A DNA stretch of 64,000 nt from Helicobacter sp. 11S02596-1 (GTDB taxonomy: Bacteria; Campylobacterota; Campylobacteria; Campylobacterales; Helicobacteraceae): assembly GCF_002272825.1 (NCBI RefSeq), contig NZ_MLAM01000010.1:1-64000 (forward strand). Reading direction: 5' to 3'. Below are positions 10,208-19,700 of this stretch, piece after piece. The notes beneath the pieces are model-generated. The model searched no databases. It saw nothing but the letters and a program-made list of their open reading frames with translations, and had not been told where the DNA came from. Every line of letters starts with the position of its first letter. Within the stretch, counting starts at the first letter, position 1. The position numbers were made by a program, and so were the translations under genes.

Positions 10208-11944
10208 CTATGATTGAAAACCCATATTTTTTTCGCCATCGAAATTCCCGCTTTGCTCACGCCTGATTTCTTCGACAAAATCCTCTTTATCAAACACCGC
10301 ATTATCGCGGGCTGCGACCTTGTAAGCGGTGTTTTTGATGACCAAAGAAATCTGCCCCCCACTCAAAGGAAATGCTGCCAATTCACCCGCCAAAGAAATC
10401 GGGGTGTGTGGCTTGGCATATACGGCATTTTTAGGCAAATATTTTTCCCACAATAAAACCCTTTGTTCCAGCGAGGGTTTTTTAAATTCGATTTTATAAT
10501 TAAACCGCCGTGAAAATGCCGAATCAATGGTTTCCAAAAGATTTGTCGTTGCGATCAAAATGCCTTCAAATTTTTCAATCTGCTCTAAGAAAATATTTTG
10601 CATTTGATTGTGCATTTTTTCCACCCCGCTCCCGCTACTCACCCGTGTGCTGAGGAATTGATCGGCTTCATCGAGGAGCAAAATCGGATTATTCTTGAGT
10701 TTTTGGGCGATTTCGCAATAGCCATCAAAAATCTTGCGGACATTTTTTTCTGATTCGCCGACATACATCGAGAGGATTTTTGAACAATCAAAGCTAATCA
10801 CAGGCTTTTTGAGGCTTTTTGCAATACCGAGTGCCGTGAGCGTTTTGCCCGTGCCTGCCGGTCCATAAAAAATAATCCGTGCGTCAATGCCCTTGCCTTT
10901 TTCTTTTATGCCCCATTTTTTTAGCCGTGCGATGACCTTCCCATCGACTTGTTTGAGAAGCGAATCAAGCGTTTCTTTGGTCTTGGGAAACAAAATCACC
11001 TCATCAAGCCCGATTTTTGGCTCAAGGATTTCAAAGATTTCTTGTTCTTTTACCAAAGATTGCAAGGTGATTTTGGTGGTTTTTTTCTTCCGATTGGGAT
11101 GAATGATGACTTCCAAAATATCTTCTGGGATAAAAAATGTCCGACTGATCCCTCCAAAAGGACTCAACATCTCATCATAATCGACAAGATTTTTTTCAAC
11201 CAATGTGCTTTTTTCATCGAGCAACGAACGATTTTTGATACGTTCGTATTCATCTTGACTAACCAGATCAATCAAGCTATTCATATCACGCAAATTTTCA
11301 TCACTCCCCGAATATTCTTCTTTGAGTAGAGCAAAAAAGATGATTTCTTCTTTGGGATTGAGGGCATTTTCTTTGATGAGGGTTTGGACTTGCATTGGCG
11401 TTTTGGTAATCTCCAAACGAGACAAAATCCTTTCTTCAAGCAATTTGAGGCGATGGCTTGTCCGAGAAAGCGAGATAGAGGGGACTTTTTGAAAACTCGA
11501 GCTAAGTTTTTGGAGCAAATCAATCCGCAAAAACTGATCCTTGAGATACTCCAAATGGTCCTCATAAGGGCTGATCTCTGGTAATTCAAGATTAAGCGAA
11601 CCATCTTCTAGGAGTTTTAAAAAACTAAGGCTCAATGATATGTTGGCATTCAAAAGCTCCAAAATCGCCATTTCATTCGTTCTAGCCGTCCCAAATCCAC
11701 TTTGAACAACCCAGCCAAGCTCCAAAAGATTTTTGATTTTTGGGAGATATTCTAAAATGGCGATTTCTTTTTTATCAAAAACATTTTCAAGCAAGCCCAA
11801 CACATTGCACTCATCAGTCCCGCTCATCAAAGCTTCTGCCATATGCCGCAAAACCTGCGCTTCCGCAACATCGCATTTGAGATAGGGATAAATCGTAGCT
11901 TGTGTGAGATTTTTAGAATGGATAAAATCAATATAATGCTTCAA
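10208..11944 (-). CDS. AAA family ATPase
   Basis: 578 residues. The first ~290 residues are helical without a recognised domain. The C-terminal half is a classical AAA module: GPAGTGKT (361-368), Walker B LLLDEADQFL near 420, the sensor/arginine-finger region (TNLLETIDSAFSRRFNYKIEF) and a C-terminal helical subdomain. The architecture (long helical N-domain, single AAA module) is that of the uncharacterised Campylobacterota ATPases of the Cj0377 type. No protease domain is present, so it is not FtsH. It overlaps the upstream CDF gene by 4 nt, implying co-transcription. Substrate unknown. Confidence 0.85.
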   Translation of the reverse strand: MKHYIDFIHSKNLTQATIYPYLKCDVAEAQVLRHMAEALMSGTDECNVLGLLENVFDKKEIAILEYLPKIKNLLELGWVVQSGFGTARTNEMAILELLNANISLSLSFLKLLEDGSLNLELPEISPYEDHLEYLKDQFLRIDLLQKLSSSFQKVPSISLSRTSHRLKLLEERILSRLEITKTPMQVQTLIKENALNPKEEIIFFALLKEEYSGSDENLRDMNSLIDLVSQDEYERIKNRSLLDEKSTLVEKNLVDYDEMLSPFGGISRTFFIPEDILEVIIHPNRKKKTTKITLQSLVKEQEIFEILEPKIGLDEVILFPKTKETLDSLLKQVDGKVIARLKKWGIKEKGKGIDARIIFYGPAGTGKTLTALGIAKSLKKPVISFDCSKILSMYVGESEKNVRKIFDGYCEIAQKLKNNPILLLDEADQFLSTRVSSGSGVEKMHNQMQNIFLEQIEKFEGILIATTNLLETIDSAFSRRFNYKIEFKKPSLEQRVLLWEKYLPKNAVYAKPHTPISLAGELAAFPLSGGQISLVIKNTAYKVAARDNAVFDKEDFVEEIRREQSGNFDGEKNMGFQS

Positions 11945-12849
11945 GAACTTTTCCTTTTTGTAAAATCCAAATGACTATTTTCAAAATACTCTGCTGGCTC
12001 TAAATGGATGATTATCTCCCATTGTTTGCTAGGGTCTATCGCTTCGATTCGCTTTTCTATCTCATCAGAAATGCTATGGGCAGACAAAAGCGTGATACCC
12101 TCTTCAAACACGACATAAACAACGAGGAATACCCTATCACCGACAATGCGGGTTTTGAGATTATCATAGCCCAAAATCGCACTGGTGTCAAAAATAGCCT
12201 CAATAGCCTGCTGGGTTTTTTCATCTAATGCCCGATCGAGTAGCATAAAAATACCTGATTTGATAATCTTAAAAGCCCCATAAGCGATATAAATGGCAAT
12301 CAACATTCCCAAAATAGGATCGATGAGATAAAAACCACTCGTTTGTATCACCACCAACGAAATCAAAATCGCCCCATTGCTAAACAGATCGCTTTGGTAA
12401 TGCAAAATATCGGCTTGGATGACCTCATTCCCGCTCATCTTGGCGACTTTTTTCAAAAAAAGCACCAAAATTCCCACCACGATGGTGCTAAAGACCATCA
12501 CCCCAATCGCAGATCCCGTTTCATTTAAAGGGATTTTAGCATCCAATCGCCTGATGGACTCATAAAAAATATAACCCGCAGAAGCTAATATAAACATCCC
12601 CTCAAGCATCGTAGCGATATAGGGGATCTTGATAAACCCATAGTTAAAATGTTTATTAGCTGGCTTTTTGGCTTCTTTGAGTGCAAAATAATTAAACGCG
12701 GATATGCAAATATCAAGCAAAGAATCTATGGCACTTGCCAAAACCACGATCGAGCCACTAGAAATGCCAACACCAAACTTTATAATGGCTAAAAATGTCG
12801 CTGTGAGCGTGGCGATCATTGTCGCTTTCGTGGGCGTAAAAAGTTGCAT
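11941..12849 (-). CDS. Cation diffusion facilitator (FieF/YiiP-like metal exporter)
   Basis: 302 residues with a six-helix inner-membrane domain and a C-terminal cytosolic metal-binding domain. Metal-site residues are visible as D42/D46 in SAIDSLLD on TM2 and H150/D154 in HYQSD on TM5, the D-D-H-D site of the YiiP group (Zn/Fe export against protons). The ATG at 12849 has GAGGT upstream; a longer reading from TTG 12876 is less likely. The gene ends in an ATGA overlap with the AAA ATPase gene, so metal export and that ATPase are probably expressed together. Confidence 0.9.
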   Translation of the reverse strand: MQLFTPTKATMIATLTATFLAIIKFGVGISSGSIVVLASAIDSLLDICISAFNYFALKEAKKPANKHFNYGFIKIPYIATMLEGMFILASAGYIFYESIRRLDAKIPLNETGSAIGVMVFSTIVVGILVLFLKKVAKMSGNEVIQADILHYQSDLFSNGAILISLVVIQTSGFYLIDPILGMLIAIYIAYGAFKIIKSGIFMLLDRALDEKTQQAIEAIFDTSAILGYDNLKTRIVGDRVFLVVYVVFEEGITLLSAHSISDEIEKRIEAIDPSKQWEIIIHLEPAEYFENSHLDFTKRKSS

Positions 12850-12893
12850 TGCCTTTGACCTCACCTCACACCACAAAGCAAAATAAACGTTTT

Positions 12894-14294
12894 TTAGCCA
12901 TCCTGATTGCTCGCTTCTTGCATTGAATTTTTCCCTCTGGGGCTAAAAATTATCGGCGTGCCGATGAAATTAAATTTTTCCCTCATAAAATTAACTAAAT
13001 ACCGCCTGTAGCTAAAATGCAACGATTTGGGGCGATTCATCACCAAGGCGATTTTGGGCGGGTGAGTATCGTATTGGGTCGCATAATAAATCTTGACAAT
13101 CTTGCCGTGATCGCTTGGGAGCGGGTGGCGTTTGGTTGCCTCTGCTATGGTGTCATTGAGCTTGCTAGTCGGGATTCGGCAGGAAAAACATTCATAAACT
13201 TCAAGTATTTTTTGTTTGAGTTCCTTGATATGCCGCCGACCCAGCGCACTCACCGTGAGCACAGGAGCGTATTCTAAAAATCTAAATTTTCTTTTGAGTT
13301 CAGCGATGATAGAATCGTATGCCTCACATCGTATATCCCATTTATTTAGCACGAGTATCACGCCCAAAGCGTGCTTATCGACTAATGAGCTGATTTTTTC
13401 ATCAAGCTCGACAAAAGGCGTGCTAGCGTCTAAGACCAAGAGGGCAATCTGGCATTTTTGCAAAACCTTTGTTGTCCTATCAAGGGCGTATCTCTCGATA
13501 CCCTCAATCTTACCACGTCGGCGAATCCCAGCGGTATCAACAAAACAAATGCTTTTATCCCCAACCCAAATCCTCTCATCCACCGGGTCAATCGTTGTCC
13601 CTGCGACATCAGATACCACGCTCCTTTCCTTGCCAACCAACGCATTAAGTAGTGAGCTTTTCCCGACATTGACCCTGCCGATGATACCTACGTGAATGCT
13701 CTCTTCGGCGGGTTGCTCTCCATCGGAAGCCTCTAGCTTTTCTTGGCTCTCAATAAAATCAAGAATATCTTCATCATCAAGACTGGCTTGAGATGGGGTG
13801 TTGCCATCAAGCCCCAGTGCGAACAAAACGCCATTGATGAGGGCGATGACACCCCGATTGTGGCTCACAGAGATAAAATAAATCTCTTTTGTCCCAAAGG
13901 AGGCAAATTCATAAGCAAATTGTTTTTCTTTGTCATTATCGATTTTATTGACTACCAGCAGGCAGTTTGGGTTGATTTTGCTAATTTCTCTAAAAAGCTT
14001 TTTATCATCATCTTGGGGGATAAGCTTGCCATCGACAATATAAAGCACCAAATCCGCTTCTTTTGCTGTTTTTAAGCTCAATTCTCTGACCTTGCCAAAC
14101 AACGCCGTGCTACTATCAAGCCCACCGGTATCACAGATTTGGACCTCGTTGCCCTCCAAAAAGATGGCTTTTTGATTCACATCTCGTGTTGTTCCAGAGA
14201 TTTCAGATGTGATGGCAATCCGCTCTTTAGCTAAGCGATTAAATAAAGAACTTTTTCCAACGTTGGGTTTGCCCAAAATCGCAATTTTTTTCAT
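12894..14294 (-). CDS. der: Ribosome biogenesis GTPase Der (EngA)
   Basis: 466 residues with two tandem GTPase domains and a C-terminal KH-like domain that docks on the 50S subunit. The first P-loop is GKPNVGKSS (8-16) with DTGG and NKID; the second is GRVNVGKSS near residue 200 with DTAG and NKWD. A charged acidic linker joins the two domains. The start at 14294 ([13 protein letters not shown]) follows AGAGAAG; the upstream extension has no ribosome site. Transcribed away from the periplasmic protein gene at 14404. Confidence 0.96.
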   Translation of the reverse strand: MKKIAILGKPNVGKSSLFNRLAKERIAITSEISGTTRDVNQKAIFLEGNEVQICDTGGLDSSTALFGKVRELSLKTAKEADLVLYIVDGKLIPQDDDKKLFREISKINPNCLLVVNKIDNDKEKQFAYEFASFGTKEIYFISVSHNRGVIALINGVLFALGLDGNTPSQASLDDEDILDFIESQEKLEASDGEQPAEESIHVGIIGRVNVGKSSLLNALVGKERSVVSDVAGTTIDPVDERIWVGDKSICFVDTAGIRRRGKIEGIERYALDRTTKVLQKCQIALLVLDASTPFVELDEKISSLVDKHALGVILVLNKWDIRCEAYDSIIAELKRKFRFLEYAPVLTVSALGRRHIKELKQKILEVYECFSCRIPTSKLNDTIAEATKRHPLPSDHGKIVKIYYATQYDTHPPKIALVMNRPKSLHFSYRRYLVNFMREKFNFIGTPIIFSPRGKNSMQEASNQDG

Positions 14295-14403
14295 CAATTT
14301 GCTTCTCTTTAATGATATTTTTCTTATAATCTTTAGGATTTGTTCTAAGATGATTGAGTAATGCAATCATAACCAAAACTTTGAAAATTAGAGGAGTTTT
14401 TTA

Positions 14404-15183
14404 ATGAAAAAGGTTTTATTGGTATTTATTTTCATTCCTATCCTTACAAACCTTATATATGGAGAAGAAGTTCAAAACACGCCAAATCCAGCCAGCCAAT
14501 TCCCAAACCTCCCGACCTCGCAACCTGCCATCCAAAATGAAACGATTGATTTTCCTATCAAAGACGCCCCTGTGGAAATAACCCCATCTAGTGAAGCCCC
14601 ATCCTCTCTATTGACAGAATCCAAAAAACCACACAACCCAAATAGGGCATTATCAGACCCTAAAGAATCACAAACTTTCCTCAAAGAAAAAACCAAACCA
14701 AAAAATATGACATTCACGCAAGAAGAATTTTATGAACCCAAAAAAGATGAGATGGCATTAGAAAGAGAAGAAGAAAAGCTTTTCTTAAATATCCATTCAA
14801 AAGCATTGGAACAATTTATGGCAGGGGCGGTGTATGAGACCAAACAGCAGGTGCAAACATTCGCGCTCAAGGACTCTTTTACCCAGATTACGAACGTTGA
14901 TGGCAAGATTTATGAATACAAATACGCCCAAAAATCCATCGATCGGTATTCTGCCATCGCCCCCTATCAAAAATACCCGCTCAAAAAGATCTCACCGACA
15001 AAATACCAGATTCTTATTGATGAACTCCCGCAGGTATTTGACATCAAGGGTTGTAAGATCGCTATCAAAAAACAGCTTTCAGGCACACTCTATCAAAAGC
15101 GAGAAGTTATCATTGATCTCGATACCAAAAGGGAATTGCGGAATGAGAGCCATTTTGATTTGTTTTTGGAATGCCCAAAATAA
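14404..15183 (+). CDS. Periplasmic/exported protein of unknown function
   Basis: 259 residues. A signal peptide (MKKVLLVFIFIPILTNLIYG) is followed by a Pro/Ser/Thr-rich low-complexity linker to about residue 100, then a charged helical region and a compact beta-rich C-terminal domain (FALKDSFTQITNVDGKIYEYKYA...). The mature part has one Cys near the C-terminus and another close before it (DIKGCK, LFLECPK), a possible disulfide. No domain is recognised. RBS GAGGAG lies upstream. The stop codon is only 2 nt from the CCA end of the convergent last tRNA gene. Confidence 0.75.
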   Translation: MKKVLLVFIFIPILTNLIYGEEVQNTPNPASQFPNLPTSQPAIQNETIDFPIKDAPVEITPSSEAPSSLLTESKKPHNPNRALSDPKESQTFLKEKTKPKNMTFTQEEFYEPKKDEMALEREEEKLFLNIHSKALEQFMAGAVYETKQQVQTFALKDSFTQITNVDGKIYEYKYAQKSIDRYSAIAPYQKYPLKKISPTKYQILIDELPQVFDIKGCKIAIKKQLSGTLYQKREVIIDLDTKRELRNESHFDLFLECPK

Positions 15184-15185
15184 TG

Positions 15186-15261
15186 TGGCGACCCCTGGAA
15201 GATTTGAACTCCCGTTCCCACCTAGAAAGGGTGGTATCCTTGGCCACTAGATGAAGGGGTC
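15186..15261 (-). tRNA. tRNA-Glu(TTC), divergent isoacceptor
   Basis: A complete cloverleaf with encoded CCA. The acceptor stem GACCCCT pairs with AGGGGTC and the anticodon arm is CCACC-CTTTCTA-GGTGG, giving TTC. It has the same anticodon as the tRNA-Glu at 15531 but differs in the D-loop, in T at position 37 and in the T-arm. Helicobacter pylori likewise has two tRNA-Glu species. Last gene of the five-tRNA operon. Confidence 0.88.
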
Positions 15262-15319
15262 AAAACCATAAAAAGAAAATTAAAAAACGTAAGATGTTGC
15301 CTAATAAAAGATAATGAAG

Positions 15320-15396
15320 TGGCGGAGCGGACGGGGCTCGAACCCGCGACCCCCTGCGTGACAGGCAGGTATTCTAACCAGCTGAACTACCGCTCC
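15320..15396 (-). tRNA. tRNA-Asp(GTC)
   Basis: Acceptor GGAGCGG/CCGCTCC, anticodon arm CCTGC-CTGTCAC-GCAGG, T-loop TTCGAGC and encoded CCA. Fourth gene of the operon. Confidence 0.95.
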
Positions 15397-15405
15397 AAAT
15401 CCTAA

Positions 15406-15481
15406 TGGTGGTCGCTACAAGGCTCGAACTTGTGACATCTACCTTGTAAGGGTAGCGCTCTACCAACTGAGCTAAGCGACC
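15406..15481 (-). tRNA. tRNA-Val(TAC)
   Basis: Acceptor GGTCGCT/AGCGACC, anticodon arm CTACC-CTTACAA-GGTAG and encoded CCA. Third gene of the operon. Confidence 0.95.
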
Positions 15482-15530
15482 AATTCGGACATTCTAAAGT
15501 AACAATGTCGGGGAAATCAAGGATAAGAAG

Positions 15531-15605
15531 TGGTGACCCCTAGGGGACTCGAACCCCTGTAGCCACCGTGAAAGGGTGGTATCCTAACCGCTAGATGAAG
15601 GGGCC
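15531..15605 (-). tRNA. tRNA-Glu(TTC)
   Basis: Acceptor GGCCCCT/AGGGGTC with a G-T pair, anticodon arm CCACC-CTTTCAC-GGTGG and encoded CCA. This is the canonical tRNA-Glu and the second gene of the operon. Confidence 0.95.
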
Positions 15606-15625
15606 ACTTCTATATTTTAAACCTA

Positions 15626-15702
15626 TGGTGACCCGTGTTGGATTCGAACCAACGGCCCATTCCTTAAAAGGGAATTGCTCTACCAACTGAGCTAACGGGT
15701 CA
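15626..15702 (-). tRNA. tRNA-Lys(TTT)
   Basis: Acceptor TGACCCG/CGGGTCA, anticodon arm ATTCC-CTTTTAA-GGAAT and encoded CCA. First gene of the operon, about 70 nt from its promoter. Confidence 0.94.
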
Positions 15703-15777
15703 TAAAAGCATTAAATTTAAAATCAAATCTGGCTTAGTTGCTTGTCTTATTTTCGTTTGAGAAACAAAAAGAGCGAA

Positions 15778-15806
15778 ATTATATGTTTTTTATATGGGTT
15801 TGTCAA
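15778..15806 (-). promoter_or_regulatory. Sigma-70 promoter of the tRNA operon
   Basis: On the minus strand TTGACA (15806-15801), exactly 17 nt of spacer, then TATAAT (15783-15778). Both hexamers are perfect consensus, which is rare in Helicobacter, where -35 boxes are usually absent. This fits strong, growth-rate-linked transcription of tRNA-Lys-Glu-Val-Asp-Glu. Confidence 0.88.
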
Positions 15807-15844
15807 GCGTTTTGAAAGAAACGCCCAAAATTTTCAGAGAAACT

Positions 15845-16498
15845 TTAGAGATTTTTCAGCAACATTTCCAAAGCACATTCGCAACTTTGTTTTTGAATTT
15901 CTTGGCGCTCCCCTTGGAACAAATACCGCTCAACTACAGCGAGATTCCCTGCTTTTTGCACCCCAATATAAATCGTCCCCACAGGTTTTTCCACACTCCC
16001 CCCACTAGGACCTGCCACGCCACTAGTTGCCAGGGCAAAATCTGCCCCAAACATCTGCAATGCCCCCCTTAGCATATCACGCACCACAGGCTCACTGACT
16101 GCCCCATAGGTTTCAAGCCAATCGGTTTTGACCCCCAAACATTTGTGTTTTATCTCATTGCTATAGCTCACAATCCCGCCATCATAGACAGCCGAAGCCC
16201 TCGCCACAGAAGTGAATTGATACGCCAAAAGCCCGCCGGTGCAACTTTCAGCTGTGGTGATTTTTTGATGGTTTTTTTTCAAAATCTCTACGATAGTCGT
16301 TGCTAAATCCTCGCTTTCAATGACCCTATCGCCAAAAATAGATTGGATAACCTCAAAAACCTTTTGCGCATCCTTTCCCTCAAGCAAAATCCTCTGATTT
16401 TCAATCCGCATTTTCGCATCAAATGGCGCAACATAATTCTGACACAACACCAGACTGGCCTCATTATCAATCCCTAAGAAAGTCAAAAACTTTTTCAT
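15845..16498 (-). CDS. CinA-family nicotinamide-nucleotide amidohydrolase (PncC domain)
   Basis: 217 residues. The C-terminal ~155 residues are the PncC/CinA-C domain that deamidates NMN: TTAESCTGGLLA with the catalytic serine, then DGGIVSYSNEIKH and ATSGVAGPSGGS. The N-terminal ~60 residues are a remnant too short for the ADP-ribose pyrophosphatase (COG1058) domain of full-length CinA. The start at 16498 has GAGGG upstream, and a longer start at 16525 is possible. The gene diverges from ppk2, with about 60 bp between. Confidence 0.87.
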   Translation of the reverse strand: MKKFLTFLGIDNEASLVLCQNYVAPFDAKMRIENQRILLEGKDAQKVFEVIQSIFGDRVIESEDLATTIVEILKKNHQKITTAESCTGGLLAYQFTSVARASAVYDGGIVSYSNEIKHKCLGVKTDWLETYGAVSEPVVRDMLRGALQMFGADFALATSGVAGPSGGSVEKPVGTIYIGVQKAGNLAVVERYLFQGERQEIQKQSCECALEMLLKNL

Positions 16499-16516
16499 AA
16501 CACGCCCTCTTTTTGA

Positions 16517-16522
16517 TATAAT
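16517..16522 (+). promoter_or_regulatory. -10 box of ppk2 promoter
   Basis: Perfect TATAAT, 41 nt upstream of the ppk2 ATG, followed by an AAGGAG ribosome site at about 16552. Confidence 0.62.
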
Positions 16523-16562
16523 CAATTATATACCATTAACAAGGTGATAAAAAGGAGAAAAA

Positions 16563-17408
16563 ATGTCAAAGCAAGGACCAGTAATCACAACCCGCCCCGA
16601 GTCTGCACCCAGCGAAAAACCCATCTACAGAAAAAACGGAAAACTCAAAGAATGGTTTTACAACCAAGAAATCATCAAACTCCAAATCGAACTTGTCAAA
16701 CTGCAAAATTGGGTCAAAAAAAATAACCAAAAAATTGTCATCATTATGGAGGGCAGAGATGGTGCGGGCAAAGGCGGGACGATCAAAGCCTTGAGCGAAC
16801 ATCTCAATCCCAGAGGATGCCGTATCGTAGCTCTTCAAAAACCCACAGAAATCGAAAAATCGCAATGGTATTTTACCCGCTATATCAGCACGCTCCCATC
16901 TGGTGGGGAAATTGTATTTTTTGACAGGAGCTGGTATAACCGCGCCGGTGTCGAAAAAGTAATGGGATTTTGCACGCAAGAAGAATACAAACAATTTATC
17001 TACCAAGTCTCCAACCTCGAACAAATGCTTATTTCTAGTGGCACAATGGTTTTCAAGTATTTTCTCAATGTCAATCAAGCCGAACAAAAACGCCGTATCA
17101 AAAGCCGTAAAACCGATCCGCTCAAGATGTGGAAACTAAGCCCCATTGATTCAAAATCCTTGAGTTTATGGGAAGAATACACCGAAGCGTTTGAAAAAAT
17201 GTTTTCAAGAACGCACACGCCCTATGCCCCCTGGATTATCGTTGATTCCAATGACAAAAAAGCCGCTAGGCTTAATATCGCTAGGGATTTGCTCAGTAAA
17301 ATCGATTATGAAGACAAAGAACCCCGAAATGTTTGCTTGCTCGCAGACCCTAAAATCGTCCATCCCTATTCGCAAAATCCTTACACAGATATCACAATCC
17401 CTTCATAA
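16563..17408 (+). CDS. ppk2: Polyphosphate kinase 2
   Basis: 281-residue cytosolic enzyme transferring phosphate between polyphosphate and nucleoside diphosphates. P-loop-kinase fold: Walker A EGRDGAGKGG (63-72), Walker B/lid FFDRSWYNRAGVE near residue 120, and conserved RRIKSRKTDPLKMWKLSP. Length and single-domain layout match the PPK2 class I family. The 3' end overlaps the convergent recO gene by 17 nt. Confidence 0.94.
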   Translation: MSKQGPVITTRPESAPSEKPIYRKNGKLKEWFYNQEIIKLQIELVKLQNWVKKNNQKIVIIMEGRDGAGKGGTIKALSEHLNPRGCRIVALQKPTEIEKSQWYFTRYISTLPSGGEIVFFDRSWYNRAGVEKVMGFCTQEEYKQFIYQVSNLEQMLISSGTMVFKYFLNVNQAEQKRRIKSRKTDPLKMWKLSPIDSKSLSLWEEYTEAFEKMFSRTHTPYAPWIIVDSNDKKAARLNIARDLLSKIDYEDKEPRNVCLLADPKIVHPYSQNPYTDITIPS

Positions 17409-18006
17409 GGATTTCCCACAGCCTCTCTACCACCTCATCATCTAGGTGCAAGGTGCTTTTGGAAGCCAAAAATTCCACGATCTGATCTTGGGGGAATCTC
17501 GCCCCACCAATGCAACTTGGGTGAGCGAACAAAAATGCCCGAGCCAGGCTAATCTCCTCGCTGATTTTTTCCCCACAAACAAAGCATTTTTGCCCCCTAT
17601 CGCCCCTGCCCTCAAAATCGAGCAACCCCGCATACATCTCAAGGACAACACGCAAGGGATTTTGCTTAAACATTTTTTTTGCACCATCTTCAAGCATATC
17701 AAAATAAAAGCTATCAAGCTCATAAATATCAAATAAATGCTTACTCAAAAGCCTAATAAATCGTTGCCAAACATACGAGCGATCGAGATTATTTTCCCAC
17801 GCAAACCCTAGATGTATTACATTCCTAAGTTTGGGTAAAAACAATCCATTGCCCTCTTCTTCAAAATCAATCTTTTTGCCCAAATGCACGATACTATGCC
17901 TCGCCCCATAAAATCGATAAAGCCTCTTGATAGCAAAAGGCGTAAGGATTTGGGCGATCAAATCCTCATTTTTTACCGGAATGGTATTCAAAATATAGCC
18001 CTGCAC
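17392..18006 (-). CDS. recO: DNA repair protein RecO (epsilon-type)
   Basis: 204 residues. An N-terminal OB-fold-like segment (MQGYILNTIPVKNEDLIAQIL) is followed by a helical domain, with a CFVCGEK motif near residue 141 as part of a reduced zinc site. Short RecO proteins of this type occur across Campylobacterota; they load RecA with RecR in recombinational repair. Translation starts at GTG 18006, 8 nt after AGGA. The gene is convergent with ppk2, overlapping it by 17 nt. Confidence 0.82.
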   Translation of the reverse strand: MQGYILNTIPVKNEDLIAQILTPFAIKRLYRFYGARHSIVHLGKKIDFEEEGNGLFLPKLRNVIHLGFAWENNLDRSYVWQRFIRLLSKHLFDIYELDSFYFDMLEDGAKKMFKQNPLRVVLEMYAGLLDFEGRGDRGQKCFVCGEKISEEISLARAFLFAHPSCIGGARFPQDQIVEFLASKSTLHLDDEVVERLWEILMKGL

Positions 18007-18050
18007 GTGTTTTCCTAAATTAAAGAATTGCTTAAAATAAAATCACTATA

Positions 18051-18821
18051 ATGCCAACCTCATTGCAAAAGAAACGCCATCTCCAAGGATATTTTTTGAG
18101 TGATTTTATCAAGGCAGTCATTGAGGCAAGCCAACATATCATCGAAATTTTATCACAACGCAAACCCGAACATATGCAAGCCCATCAAATCGGTGCGGGC
18201 GGGGATATTAGCCTTGGAGCAGACTTGCTTAGTGAAGAAATCTTTGCCAAATATCTCCTCCCTATCGCCAATATTGATTCTGAAGAATCAGGCTATCTCG
18301 TAGGCAAGGGAGATGATGTTATTATCTTAGACCCATTAGATGGGAGCGATAATTACATTTCAAATATCCCTTATTATGGTGCTTCAGTGGCTTTGTGTGC
18401 TAGCTCTGGAGAGACAAAAGAAGCCATTATTATAAATTTCTGCTCCCAAAGCGCTTATTTTGACACCGGCGATGGCGTGTTTTTCACAAAAATCCCCGCA
18501 AGGACTACTGCGCCCATCACCCCAAAACAGAGCCTTTCAAAATGCGGTATCTTTGAAAAAGCCTATTCTAACCCCGATATTGCCAAAAAACTTTTTGAAC
18601 ACAGCATAAAATTTCGCTCCCTTGGGGCGAGTGCGCTCTCGCTTGCCTATGCTCAAGAAAGCAATTTTATGCTTTTTGGTGGCAAGATTAGAAAATACGA
18701 CGCGCAAGCGGGATTATTTTTGTCTCGCCATCTATGGATAAATCATTGCGAAGACTTTTTGCTCGTAAGTAGAAATAAGCAAATCTTTGATATGATTTCA
18801 AAAATTATCAAAAAGGACTAG
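18051..18821 (+). CDS. Inositol monophosphatase / fructose-1,6-bisphosphatase superfamily phosphatase
   Basis: 256 residues if started at ATG 18051. The metal-site motifs of the lithium-sensitive phosphatase superfamily are present: GGDISLGADLLSEE (second half of the N-terminal helix pair), IDSEESG and DPLDGSDN (residues ~95-102), followed by GASALSLAYA. It is not the H. pylori Fbp sequence type, so the sugar or inositol phosphate substrate is open. A TTG at 18096 with AAGGA six bases upstream is an equally good start, since ATG 18051 has no ribosome site and sits directly on a TATAAT-like box. First gene of an operon with accD 3 nt downstream. Confidence 0.8.
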   Translation: MPTSLQKKRHLQGYFLSDFIKAVIEASQHIIEILSQRKPEHMQAHQIGAGGDISLGADLLSEEIFAKYLLPIANIDSEESGYLVGKGDDVIILDPLDGSDNYISNIPYYGASVALCASSGETKEAIIINFCSQSAYFDTGDGVFFTKIPARTTAPITPKQSLSKCGIFEKAYSNPDIAKKLFEHSIKFRSLGASALSLAYAQESNFMLFGGKIRKYDAQAGLFLSRHLWINHCEDFLLVSRNKQIFDMISKIIKKD

Positions 18822-18824
18822 AAA

Positions 18825-19700
18825 ATGGGTTTTGCGGATTTTTTGAAGAATCTCAAGAGAGATGAAAGCAAATCGGCGCAAAAAGATACTTCTAGCCATT
18901 GGATAAAATGCCCTAAATGCTCGGCTCTGATGTATTATAAAGAAGTTTTTTCCCAATCAAATGTCTGCCCAAAATGCCATTACCATTTCAGAATCTCAGC
19001 TAATGATCGGATCGCGCTTTTGTGCGATACAGACAGCTTCATCGAATACGATAAAGAATTACGCCCCATCGATCCTTTGAATTTCGTAGATAAAGAAAGC
19101 TACAAACAAAGAATCAAAAAATACGAAGCCAAAACAGGGCGTCCTAGCTCGGTAATCTGCGGTGAAGCGAGTATCAACCATATCCCCTTGCAGATTGCTG
19201 TTTTTGACTTTGCCTTTATGGGGGGCAGTCTCGGATCTGTCGAGGGTGAGAAAATCGTCCGCTCCATCAATCGCGCCATTGCAAAAAGACAAGCCCTGCT
19301 TATCGTCTCCACAAGCGGGGGAGCGAGAATGCAAGAATCCACGTATTCTTTGATGCAGATGGCAAAAACTAGTGCTGCCCTCGGCAAGCTCTCTGAAGCC
19401 AAACTGCCCTTTATTTCTTTGCTTACAGATCCCACTTTTGGTGGCGTGAGTGCCTCGTTTGCATTTCTAGGGGATCTTATCATCGCAGAACCCGGGGCGA
19501 TGATTGGCTTTGCAGGGGCTAGGGTCATCAAGCAAACCATCGGGGCAGACTTGCCTGATGGCTTCCAAACCGCTGAATTTCTGCTCGAACACGGGCTCAT
19601 TGATATGGTCATCCATCGTAAAGAACTCAAAAAAACGTTGGGCGATTTGATACATATGCTGAATCCTAACTATGAAATGCAACCTATATTCCATCACTAA
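18825..19700 (+). CDS. accD: Acetyl-CoA carboxylase carboxyltransferase subunit beta
   Basis: 291 residues. An N-terminal zinc ribbon has Cys29, Cys32, Cys48 and Cys51 (CPKC...CPKC), and the crotonase-like carboxyltransferase core contains GGSLGSVEGEK and TSGGARMQE. With AccA it transfers CO2 from biotin-BCCP to acetyl-CoA, the first step of fatty acid synthesis. The start is 3 nt after the phosphatase stop and the 3' end overlaps rlmH by 29 nt. Confidence 0.97.
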   Translation: MGFADFLKNLKRDESKSAQKDTSSHWIKCPKCSALMYYKEVFSQSNVCPKCHYHFRISANDRIALLCDTDSFIEYDKELRPIDPLNFVDKESYKQRIKKYEAKTGRPSSVICGEASINHIPLQIAVFDFAFMGGSLGSVEGEKIVRSINRAIAKRQALLIVSTSGGARMQESTYSLMQMAKTSAALGKLSEAKLPFISLLTDPTFGGVSASFAFLGDLIIAEPGAMIGFAGARVIKQTIGADLPDGFQTAEFLLEHGLIDMVIHRKELKKTLGDLIHMLNPNYEMQPIFHH

